Shown: one piece after another, positions 8,625 to 19,411 of the stretch
How positions within the stretch are numbered: position 1 is the first letter of the stretch
Layout of the letters: every line of letters begins with the position of its first letter
NCBI GenBank assembly: GCA_902795275.1
Contig: CADBKQ010000004.1
Coordinates: 62,001-126,000 of the forward strand
Length of the DNA: 64,000 nucleotides
Reading direction: 5' to 3'
Source of the DNA: an uncultured Eubacteriales bacterium
Lineage (GTDB): Bacteria > Bacillota > Clostridia > Christensenellales > Aristaeellaceae
Notes under the pieces: model-generated
Seen by the model: only the letters and a program-made list of their open reading frames with translations
Databases searched by the model: none
Told to the model about the DNA's origin: nothing
Program-made: the position numbers and the translations under genes

Positions 8625-8662
8625 CAAAAAACGGGCAGCCTGGAAAAAACCAAAGCTGCCCG
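8625..8662 (-). terminator. Terminator of the pseudouridine synthase gene
   Basis: Read on the minus strand: CGGGCAGC, 15-nt loop, GCTGCCCG, then six T. It begins 14 nt after the stop codon at 8676. Confidence 0.9.
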
Positions 8663-8675
8663 ATACAATGCGAAG

Positions 8676-9383
8676 TTATAGATAAGCCATCAGCTTCCGC
8701 TGTTCCTCCGGCGTCAGTTCCCGCCACTGGCCCCGGGGCAGGTCGCCCAGCTCCAGCGGGCCGAAGCGCACCCGGCGCAATTGCAGCACCTTGTGGCCCG
8801 CCTCCTCGAACATGCGGCGCACTTGGCGGTTGCGGCCCTCGTGGATCGTGACCAGCACCACGGTGGCGAAGGTTTCCGTTTTGATGATGCGCACCTTGGC
8901 GGGGGCGGTTTTGTGGTCGTCCAGCATCACGCCGCTGCGGAGCATTCTGACGGTGTCCAGGGACACGCTGCCCGTCACCCGGGCGAGATAGGTTTTATCC
9001 ACCTGGTGGGAGGGATGCAGCATGCGCTCCGTCAGCGCGCCGTCGTTGGTGAGCAGCAGCAGCCCTTCGCTGTCGTAGTCCAGCCGCCCCACGGGGTACA
9101 GCCGCACGGGATACTCCCGGAAGTGGTCGAGCACGCAGGCGCGGCCCTCCGGGTCGCTGACGGTGGTTACTTCCCCGGCGGGCTTATGGTAGATCACATA
9201 TTTCTTTTCCGTTTCGGGATGGATGATTTCGCCATCCACCCGCACCTCGTCGCCATCCTCCACCCGGGCGCCCATCTCGGTGACGGTGATTCCGTTCACC
9301 TGCACCTGCCCGGCGGCGATCATTTCTTCCGCCCGGCGGCGGCTCGCCACCCCGCACAGGGCCATGTATTTTTGCAGTCTCAT
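8676..9383 (-). CDS. RsuA/RluB-family pseudouridine synthase
   Basis: Converts specific uridines in rRNA to pseudouridine. 235 residues: an N-terminal S4 RNA-binding domain (residues 1-60, RLQKYMALCGVASRRRAEEM) followed by the catalytic domain with the family signature PVGRLDYDSEGLLLLTNDG (catalytic Asp102), and the late motif IHEGRNRQVRRMFEEAGH. The length and S4 domain fit RluB/RsuA proteins. The 23S RluB assignment is more usual in Firmicutes, but I cannot decide between RluB and RsuA from sequence alone. The start is ATG 9383 with CACGGAGG 6 nt upstream. A terminator follows. Confidence 0.92.
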   Translation of the reverse strand: MRLQKYMALCGVASRRRAEEMIAAGQVQVNGITVTEMGARVEDGDEVRVDGEIIHPETEKKYVIYHKPAGEVTTVSDPEGRACVLDHFREYPVRLYPVGRLDYDSEGLLLLTNDGALTERMLHPSHQVDKTYLARVTGSVSLDTVRMLRSGVMLDDHKTAPAKVRIIKTETFATVVLVTIHEGRNRQVRRMFEEAGHKVLQLRRVRFGPLELGDLPRGQWRELTPEEQRKLMAYL

Positions 9384-9487
9384 GTACAACCTCCGTGAAA
9401 GTGAGGAGTTTTTAACTTCTTTTCAGTGCAACGCCCCACGCCGCCGCGCCCGCGCCTGCCCAGAACCAGAGCAGGGGAGAGGCCGGT

Positions 9488-10624
9488 TCATTCTCCCGCG
9501 GCCAGGGGCCATGCTCCGATGAGCCGCTGCCAGCCGTATCGAAAAGAGCGTTCCGGCACGGATTCGGCGGCGACCAAGGGAACGGTGATCAAGGTCTGTC
9601 CGGCGTCAACCAGCTTCGCGGTGCCGATGGCCTGGCCTTTCCGTATCCCGGCGTCCAGGGTTTCCGGCAGGTCGATCAGCAAATCGGGCCAGGCGTCCAC
9701 GCGGACGGGAGCGCTCACATCATCCGACGCGACGACCCGCACGGAGGCCCGCACCCCGTTGGTGACGGGAATCGTCCGCACGGTTTCCCCCTTGCTGAGC
9801 AGGGAAACCATCTGCCAGTTCTCAAAGCCCCGGTCCAAAATCGCTTCCGCTTCCTGAAACCAGTTGGGGCAGTTCAGCACCACGCCGATCAATTCCAGCC
9901 CGTCCCGTTCGGCGGCGAACACCAGACAGCGGCCCGCGGCTTTCGTGTAGCCGGTCTTGACGCCGATGGCCCCCGGATACTCCGACAGCAGCTTGTTCTT
10001 GTTGTTCAGGATGCGATCGTAGTCCCGTTCTGCCCAGGGGATGCTGGCCCGCTGGGTGGACACGATTTCCCGGAAGGAGGGATTCTGCATGGCTTCCCGG
10101 GCGATGAGCGCCAAATCGCTTGCGGTGGTGTGGTGATTGTCGGCGGGCAGGCCGTGGGGCGTCGCAAACACGGTGTCCTCGCAGCCGATGTCCGCCGCCC
10201 GTTCGTTCATCATTTTGCAGAAGCCGTCCACGTCGCCGCCGATATGCTCGGCAATCGCCACCGCCGCGTCGTTGCCGCTGGCCAGCATGAGGCCGTAGAG
10301 CATGTCGATCAATGGAAGCTGCTCTCCCAGCGACAGGTAAATGCTGGTGCCCGGCACGCCGAAAGCGTTCCTGCCGGTGGTGACCAGTTCGTTCAGGTTG
10401 CCGTTTTCCAGCGCCACCAGCGCGGTCATGATCTTGGTGGTGGAGGCCATGGGCAGCGGTTCGTGGGCGTTGCGCTCATACAGCACCCGCCCCGTTTTCG
10501 CCTCGATCAGGATGGCGGAGCGCGGCGAGCCGTCGCCGGCGTTCTCTGCCAGCCCGTTTCCATTATACAGGAGAAGCGGCGCAAAGAAAAGGGCAAATAC
10601 AGCGATTTTGCAGAAAGTTTTCAT
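9488..10624 (-). CDS. dacF: D-alanyl-D-alanine carboxypeptidase (DacF-like PBP5 family)
   Basis: Trims the terminal D-Ala from peptidoglycan stem peptides outside the membrane. 378 residues: signal peptide (residues 1-27), serine peptidase S11 domain with SxxK at Ser61-Lys64, SGN at 116-118 and KTG at 222-224, then a C-terminal PBP5-type beta domain from about 275. All three active-site motifs are intact. It overlaps the ytfJ stop by 4 nt, so the two are translationally coupled in an operon with DUF2953. This order is typical of endospore formers, where DacF-type enzymes act on forespore or cortex wall; that role is inferred from context. Confidence 0.92.
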   Translation of the reverse strand: MKTFCKIAVFALFFAPLLLYNGNGLAENAGDGSPRSAILIEAKTGRVLYERNAHEPLPMASTTKIMTALVALENGNLNELVTTGRNAFGVPGTSIYLSLGEQLPLIDMLYGLMLASGNDAAVAIAEHIGGDVDGFCKMMNERAADIGCEDTVFATPHGLPADNHHTTASDLALIAREAMQNPSFREIVSTQRASIPWAERDYDRILNNKNKLLSEYPGAIGVKTGYTKAAGRCLVFAAERDGLELIGVVLNCPNWFQEAEAILDRGFENWQMVSLLSKGETVRTIPVTNGVRASVRVVASDDVSAPVRVDAWPDLLIDLPETLDAGIRKGQAIGTAKLVDAGQTLITVPLVAAESVPERSFRYGWQRLIGAWPLAAGE

Positions 10625-11019
10625 GCCTGCTGCCCTTCCTGCCCGGCCATGTCCTTTTTCTGCAACAGGCGCTTCACGTCCTCCATCAATTGCGGCGCGG
10701 CGTTCAGCGCCCGTTCCCAGGCCGTGGGCTGCTGGGCGGGCAGCACCTTCACACTGCCCGGACTGACCACCAGGAACCCCACCGGCTGCACCGACACGCC
10801 CGCGCCGCTGCCGCCCGCGAAGGGCTTGTCCTCCTCCGGCAGCTGGTTCTTGTCAAAATCGCCGCCTCCGGCCACAAAGCCGAACGTTACCTTGGACACG
10901 GGGATGATCGTGCTCCCGTCGCTCCCGGGGATGGCTTCGCCGATCACCGTGTTCACATCCACCATATCCTTGATATTTTCAAGCGTCGTCTGCATTAAGT
11001 TTCCGATAGGATGCTCCAT
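10621..11019 (-). CDS. ytfJ: Sporulation protein YtfJ (GerW family)
   Basis: 132-residue member of the GerW/YtfJ family, needed for normal spore germination in Bacillus. The N-terminus MEHPIGNLMQTTLENIKDMV, the Gly-rich middle (FGFVAGGGDF, GGSGAGVSV) and the tail with PVGFLVV are diagnostic. The ATG is preceded by AAAAGGAGG at 6 nt. It overlaps the DUF2953 gene by 41 nt at its start and dacF by 4 nt at its end, forming a tight three-gene unit. This is the clearest sign in the window that the organism belongs to an endospore-forming lineage. Confidence 0.93.
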   Translation of the reverse strand: MEHPIGNLMQTTLENIKDMVDVNTVIGEAIPGSDGSTIIPVSKVTFGFVAGGGDFDKNQLPEEDKPFAGGSGAGVSVQPVGFLVVSPGSVKVLPAQQPTAWERALNAAPQLMEDVKRLLQKKDMAGQEGQQA

Positions 11020-11566
11020 GTTTTTCCTCCTTTTGTCCGGCCCGCCGTTCCTTGCGCCAGCGCAGCCACGCTGCCAATAGGATACCCAGCCGCGCTTCCA
11101 CTATACAGCGGAGATACACTTTTGTTTCGCCGCCGAAGGAAGGGCGGCAGACCACGTTTGCCTGCGGCAGCAGGGGATTCAGCGCTTGCAGGAAGCCCGC
11201 CGCCAGCGCGATGAACGCGGCGTTCTGCCCGCCGATTTGCAGAAAAACGTCCAGGGCGCTTACCCGCACGGCATTCCGAAGCATCGCCCGGTCGGCGTTG
11301 GATCGAAGCAGCAGGGCCAGGGCCTTCAATCCGTTTCCCGCGTTCTCTCCCGGGAGCCGCAGGGGAATCGCTTTTTTTCCGATCCCTGCCGTCAGCAGCA
11401 GCGCCCCCGCTTCGTCGCGCCGGAAGCAAATCTCCGTCTGCGCCCGAACGCCCCACACCGTCACGCCCACCGTCAGTGTCGGCGCGTGTCCCGTCCACCG
11501 CGCCGCCGCCCCGAGTCGAATTGGCGTGATCAAAAGCAGAAAAAGCCCCAGCAGCATCCAGCGCAT
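10979..11566 (-). CDS. DUF2953 membrane-anchored protein upstream of ytfJ (YtfI-like)
   Basis: 195 residues. An N-terminal hydrophobic segment (MRWMLLGLFLLLITPIRLGA) is followed by a beta-strand-rich domain with the DUF2953 pattern of a V-x-V-x-V-G strand pair, then a helical region. DUF2953 proteins (ytfI in Bacillus) are encoded immediately upstream of ytfJ in spore formers, as here. The start at 11566 has GGGAGGG 6 nt upstream. The long overlap with ytfJ (41 nt) implies translational coupling. Function is unknown; a role in spore formation is inferred from the conserved pairing. Confidence 0.85.
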   Translation of the reverse strand: MRWMLLGLFLLLITPIRLGAAARWTGHAPTLTVGVTVWGVRAQTEICFRRDEAGALLLTAGIGKKAIPLRLPGENAGNGLKALALLLRSNADRAMLRNAVRVSALDVFLQIGGQNAAFIALAAGFLQALNPLLPQANVVCRPSFGGETKVYLRCIVEARLGILLAAWLRWRKERRAGQKEEKHGASYRKLNADDA

Positions 11567-11855
11567 CGCATTCCCTCCCGAACAGGATTATTATGGCATA
11601 GCGGACGGCGGACTATACCGGCGGGCTTTCCGGGCTGCAAGAACGTCGGGGAATCCGCGCGTTTTGTTTTTTTGTCGAAAACAGGTATAAATCTTTCCCT
11701 ATTCTTACATCCAAACGGCGCTGCTTTTCCTGTATAAAGAGGCAAAAACCCAAGGCGAACCGGGAGGCTCCCCTTCCGGCCTTTCCCGGGTTTCGTTTCC
11801 TGCCGGGAACGATTTCTGATCCCATATGATTTTTCAAGCTATAGGAGTGTTTTCT

Positions 11856-12365
11856 GTGAATGAAATGATCCTGACGACGGCGGCGCTTCTTTTGTCTTCC
11901 GTTCTGTGTTCTGTTTCTTTCATGCTTTCTTCTTCTTTGCCGTCGCGCTGTATCTCCTGAATCTGACCGGCGCGGCATTTCACCGGCGCGACCTGCTCTG
12001 TGTTCTGTTCTTCCTGCCGCTCCTGCTGAATGAATTGCTCGTATTGACGAACCCGCTTTCGAGGCTCCTCTTTTTCGCGGATGAGACGGGAGCGATCCGG
12101 TATGGCGCAGGCAGATGGATTTTTCCCGCGATCAACGCGGTTATCTCGCGGTCGGGTGCATCGCTCTGCTGCGGAAAAAGAACGCGTTATCCAAAAACAA
12201 ACGAATTTTAGCGCTGGTTTTCCTCGCGCTCTGCGCGGCGGGAACCGCGGTGCGGTATCTTTTTTCCGTCCCGGTGGAGCTGCTGTCCGAAGCCGTCGCG
12301 GTGTTTGGGATGATGGTGCTGCTGGAAGAAGACGGCGCGAACCTGAAAAGGAACGATGAATCGCT
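11856..12365 (+). pseudogene. Frameshifted sensor half of a hybrid histidine kinase
   Basis: A multi-helix membrane sensor region that is interrupted three times. GTG 11856 (SD TAGGAG) begins VNEMILTTAALLLSS in one frame. Before its stop near 11958 the homologous reading moves to a second frame (FFFAVALYLLNLTG to FPAINAV, about 11930-12144), then to a third (YLAVGCIALLRKKN to GANLKRN, about 12144-12355). The intact kinase reading begins in yet another frame at 12366, just after an in-frame TGA at 12357. The joined product would read as one 5-7 TM domain of the type found before kinase or GGDEF domains (LPLLLNELLVLTNPLSRL). Either the gene is decaying or the assembly has indels here. Confidence 0.65.
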
Positions 12366-13652
12366 TTGGCTTTCGTGTTCATTCTGGGCGTCTGCCTCGC
12401 CTATATCGTTTCCCTGATTAACCGGCTGATCCGCTGGCAGGAGGAGGGCAACCACCAGCTGAAGGAATCGGCGGAGGCCGCGGAAAGCGCGAACCGGGCC
12501 AAGTCCCAGTTCCTGTCCCAGATGAGCCATGAAATCAGAACGCCCATGAACGCCATCATCGGCCTGCAGCATATCGCCCTCCGGGATGAAACCATCTCCC
12601 AGCGCACCAGGACGGATCTGGAAAAGATCGGGGCCAGCGCCCGCCATCTGCTCTCCCTCATCAATGATATTCTTGACATGAGCCGCATTGAATCGGGCCG
12701 GATGACGCTGAAAGAGGAGCCGTTCTCCTTCCGCGAGTTCGTGGATCAGATCAACGTCATCATCAACGGCCAGTGCGAGGAGAAAGGGCTTCGGTATGAA
12801 TATCATCAGATCGGCCCGGTGGATGAATCCTTTACGGGCGACAGCCTGAAGCTCAAGCAGGTGCTCATCAACATTCTGGGGAATTCCGTGAAATTCACGG
12901 AAACACCGGGCATCGTATCCTTCTCCGTGGAGCAGACCGAGTCGAACGATGACACCTGCGCTCTGCGCTTCACCATGAAGGACACCGGCATTGGCATGGA
13001 CAAAGAGTTCATTCCGAAGCTGTTCCAGGCTTTCTCCCAGGAGGACGCCACCACGACCAACCGCTACGGCGGAAGCGGCCTGGGCATGGCCATCTCAAAG
13101 AGCATCATTGAAATGATGGGTGGCGAAATCGGTGTAGAGAGCGAAAAGGGCGTCGGCTCGACCTTCACAGTCCGCGTTTCCCTCCAGCGCGCCGCTATGG
13201 AGGTAAAGACAGTATCAGCGCAGGAAGACGAAACGGAAGAAGAGTTTTCCATCGCCGGGCGGCATCTTCTGATTGCGGAGGATCAGCCCCTGAATGCCGA
13301 GATTCTGATCGACCTGCTGGAAATGGAGGAGGTCACAACGGAATGGGCGGAGAACGGCCAGCTGGCTGTGGAGCGTTTCGCCGAGCATGAACCGGGACAC
13401 TTCGACGGAATTCTGATGGACATGCGGATGCCCGTGATGGACGGCCTAACCGCCACGCGGGAAATCAGGAAGCTGGACAGGCCCGACGCGAAGACGATCC
13501 CGATCATCGCGCTGACAGCCAACGCTTTCGATGAAGACGTGAAGCAATGCCTCCAGGCGGGCATGAATGCGCATCTGTCAAAGCCGATTCATATCGAACT
13601 GCTGAAAGAAACGCTGGGGCGGCTGATTTCGCCGCAGCCCCCCAAATCATAA
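12366..13652 (+). CDS. Hybrid histidine kinase with receiver domain; sensor region disrupted upstream
   Basis: 428 residues in the open frame. Order: last membrane helix (1-20), linker coiled coil, HisKA with SQMSHEIRTPMNAIIGL (His55), HATPase with N-box Asn173, G1 DTGIGM at 206 and G2 GGSGLGMAIS from 235, then a receiver domain from about 298 with acidic pair ED (305-306), phospho-acceptor Asp352 (ILMDMRMPVMDG), Thr384 and Lys406. All catalytic residues are intact, so the kinase part could still work if translated. The apparent TTG start at 12366 has no good SD, and it is more likely the continuation of the frameshifted sensor at 11856-12365. No DNA-binding output domain or adjacent regulator is seen. 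Confidence 0.85.
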   Translation: MAFVFILGVCLAYIVSLINRLIRWQEEGNHQLKESAEAAESANRAKSQFLSQMSHEIRTPMNAIIGLQHIALRDETISQRTRTDLEKIGASARHLLSLINDILDMSRIESGRMTLKEEPFSFREFVDQINVIINGQCEEKGLRYEYHQIGPVDESFTGDSLKLKQVLINILGNSVKFTETPGIVSFSVEQTESNDDTCALRFTMKDTGIGMDKEFIPKLFQAFSQEDATTTNRYGGSGLGMAISKSIIEMMGGEIGVESEKGVGSTFTVRVSLQRAAMEVKTVSAQEDETEEEFSIAGRHLLIAEDQPLNAEILIDLLEMEEVTTEWAENGQLAVERFAEHEPGHFDGILMDMRMPVMDGLTATREIRKLDRPDAKTIPIIALTANAFDEDVKQCLQAGMNAHLSKPIHIELLKETLGRLISPQPPKS

Positions 13653-13687
13653 AAACCCGCAAGCCGGTGGAAGAGACCAACCCCCGT

Positions 13688-13725
13688 CCCCGCGCCGCCG
13701 CAGAACCGGCGCGGGGATTTCTTCT
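13688..13725 (+). terminator. Terminator of the hybrid kinase gene
   Basis: A perfect 10-bp stem CCCCGCGCCG / CGGCGCGGGG with a 9-nt loop, followed by ATTTCTTCTT, 36 nt after the kinase stop. Together with the promoter at 13865 it explains most of the 325-base gap 13653-13977; the rest is AT-rich with nothing recognised. Confidence 0.88.
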
Positions 13726-13864
13726 TGCCCGGCGCTCCAAACATCCCGCCAAGCGGAAGAGTTTCGCTGCAATGATGAACATTTTTTACATTCTGAAAAC
13801 ATAATTGAAAAGAAATGCGAAAAAGTTTTATATTTCAGAAGAGTTCAAAAGTCATCAATACCTC

Positions 13865-13893
13865 TTGCTTTACGACGTTACATATGTTATAAT
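13865..13893 (+). promoter_or_regulatory. Promoter of the surface (pilin-like) locus
   Basis: TTGCTT (13865-13870), a 17-nt spacer and TATAAT (13888-13893) with an extended TG at 13885-13886, about 85 nt before the first gene. No other strong promoter or terminator is evident until 23121, so the six genes 13978-23096 are probably one transcript. Confidence 0.8.
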
Positions 13894-13977
13894 TCACTAT
13901 GTATTCGTATATTATGGTAAATGAACCGGTCAGAAATGCCGTTTCCGGGAACATTGGCGAAAAAGCGGAGGAAAAGA

Positions 13978-14550
13978 ATGGAAGGATACACGCCCGAGGA
14001 CAGGGAATTGCTGCGGGAAATGCGGCGGGTGCGCCGCCATCTCAAAGGCAAGCGGCTCTGGTGGGGATTGATTATCTGGGCTTTCCTTTCCGCCATTGTG
14101 GGGTTTATCCTGCTGAACCGCTTTTTCACCCTGGCCGTGGCGCATGGCCCCGGCATGGGGGAGACGGCCCCCGCCGAAAGCGTGGTGCTGTTCCAGCGGC
14201 TCTGGGAGGGGCAGAAGCCCGCTTATGGGGATGTGATCCTGATCGAGCATGAAGAATCATTGGACATTAAGCGCGTGGCCGCCGCGGGCGGCGATGAGGT
14301 GGACCAGGACGAACACGGCCAGCTGACGGTGAACGGCGTGGCGATCCCGGGCTATGACGCGCCCTGGACGGCGGACCTGCCCGAGCAGCCCTTCGTTGTG
14401 CCGGAGGGGGAATACTTCGTGCTGGGCGACCGGTATGACCTGTCCGTTGACAGCCGCAGCCAGATGTTTGGCACCGTACCGGAGGACAGCGTGGTCGGCA
14501 CCGCCACATACATCATTTGGCCCGCGTACCGAATCGGCGCAGTCAGATAG
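13978..14550 (+). CDS. Signal peptidase I homologue lacking the catalytic serine
   Basis: 190 residues with the S26 layout: a cytosolic basic N-terminus, one membrane helix (about 27-47), then the catalytic fold. Box D is present as DIKRVAAAGGDEV with the general-base Lys98, and box E as LGDRYDLSVDSRS (149-161). However the catalytic box reads AHGPGM at 55-60: Gly59 stands where the nucleophilic Ser precedes Met in all active enzymes (compare GTSM in the paralogue at 22506). The Pro-Thr-Leu that normally follows is also lost. It is probably an inactive pseudo-enzyme, perhaps a substrate binder or chaperone for the pilin-like protein. ATG 13978 has GGAGG at normal spacing. Confidence 0.85.
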   Translation: MEGYTPEDRELLREMRRVRRHLKGKRLWWGLIIWAFLSAIVGFILLNRFFTLAVAHGPGMGETAPAESVVLFQRLWEGQKPAYGDVILIEHEESLDIKRVAAAGGDEVDQDEHGQLTVNGVAIPGYDAPWTADLPEQPFVVPEGEYFVLGDRYDLSVDSRSQMFGTVPEDSVVGTATYIIWPAYRIGAVR

Positions 14551-14582
14551 CGTCCAGGCGGGATTCGGAAAGGGAGAATCGG

Positions 14583-15671
14583 ATGAAAAACTTTTTGGTG
14601 CGCCTGCTGTTGTTTTTAATCGTGGCGGCCGGGCTGGCATACCTGCTGTACCCGATCGCCGCCGACCAGTACATGCTGTACGGAAACGCGCCCCTGCTGA
14701 AGACTTACCGGCTGTATGCCGCGGGCCTGGATGCCGCCCGCACAGCTAAAGCAAAAAAAGCAATCGTCGGCTGGAACGGCCGTCAAATGCAGGATGGCAT
14801 CATACCGCTGGAGGAACCTGACCAGAGCAGTCTGGGAAACAGCCAGAGCGGCACGGATCGCATGGCTGAAATACGGGGGGGAGGATCGCCTGGAAAAAAA
14901 TCAAACGTATGGACGGCTCTGCTGTCCGCCGCGAACGGAGGGGTGACGCGGCAGACAATCACCCAAACGCTGGAACGCTTCCTTCGTGCGGGTGGGATGA
15001 TTCAGCCCCTGCGCGTGCAGGATCCGTTTTCCGCTGAATCCGGCAGCGCGGCCTCCCTGCTGCCCGCCGATAAAGACGGCGTGGTGGGCATTCTGGAGGT
15101 GCCGCGTATCGGCGTGATCCTGCCGGTGTATGGCGAACGGACGCCGGCGCATCTGGAATCCGGTCTGTTCTACGGGCCCGGTTCCTCCCTGCCGATTGGC
15201 GGCAGGGGCACGCATTCCCTGCTGGCAGGCAGCGGAGGACTGGAGGCGCCGGAAAACCTGGCCAAGCTGAAGCTGACCGGCCCCAAATTGCTGGAGGACA
15301 TGGATCGGCTGGAACAGGGCGACCTGTTTCTCTTCTCCATCATGGATCAGACCCTGGTCTATCAGGTTGACCGGGTCACAACGGCTCCCGCGGAACAGAC
15401 ATACACATTGGATAGAACGATCTCCAACGGGCAAATGACCGTCGTATCCGCCACGCGGGACGGCGGCAGGCTGATCATCCACGGAAAGAGGATTGCGCCA
15501 AATGAAAACGAGGAGAAGTTTCTTCAGGAAAATGCGGCGACCATACCCCCATACTGGGTGAGTATCCTGGTGCTCGCCGCGCCGCTGATGGCGTTCGGGC
15601 TGTTCACGATGTTTGTGACAGAGTGCGTCAAGCGCCGCCGCTACCGGCTGCCGACGGAGAAAAAAGAGTAA
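14583..15671 (+). CDS. Class C sortase homologue lacking catalytic His and Cys
   Basis: 362 residues with the class C (pilus polymerising) sortase architecture: N-terminal TM (5-24, ending LLYP), extracellular linker, sortase fold from about 165 (GVVGILEVPRIGVILPVYG, SSLPIGGRGTHSLL), and a C-terminal TM with basic tail (about 318-340). The catalytic TGHRGL motif is AGSGGL, so His becomes Ser217. The TLVTCTP motif is VVSATRD, so Cys becomes Ala290. The Arg (RLIIHG, Arg296) is kept. The fold is otherwise well preserved over its full length, which argues against simple decay. It lies between the serine-less signal peptidase and the pilin-like gene. Confidence 0.88.
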   Translation: MKNFLVRLLLFLIVAAGLAYLLYPIAADQYMLYGNAPLLKTYRLYAAGLDAARTAKAKKAIVGWNGRQMQDGIIPLEEPDQSSLGNSQSGTDRMAEIRGGGSPGKKSNVWTALLSAANGGVTRQTITQTLERFLRAGGMIQPLRVQDPFSAESGSAASLLPADKDGVVGILEVPRIGVILPVYGERTPAHLESGLFYGPGSSLPIGGRGTHSLLAGSGGLEAPENLAKLKLTGPKLLEDMDRLEQGDLFLFSIMDQTLVYQVDRVTTAPAEQTYTLDRTISNGQMTVVSATRDGGRLIIHGKRIAPNENEEKFLQENAATIPPYWVSILVLAAPLMAFGLFTMFVTECVKRRRYRLPTEKKE

Positions 15672-15723
15672 GCAATCAGCACTTTAATCATTTGCACTCT
15701 CTTGAAATTTTGCATATAGGAAG

Positions 15724-19386
<3,663 letters not shown>

Positions 19387-19411
19387 TATGTGGAAAGGAT
19401 GGAGTATTCCC

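Noticed and set aside
11700-11855. c-di-GMP (GEMM) riboswitch upstream of the broken kinase
   Set aside because: The GC-rich inverted segments around 11755-11810 do not show the GEMM core motifs. At most an imperfect terminator-like hairpin is visible.
13978-14550. Active housekeeping signal peptidase
   Set aside because: The nucleophilic Ser is replaced by Gly59. Only the second copy at 22506 has the full catalytic set.
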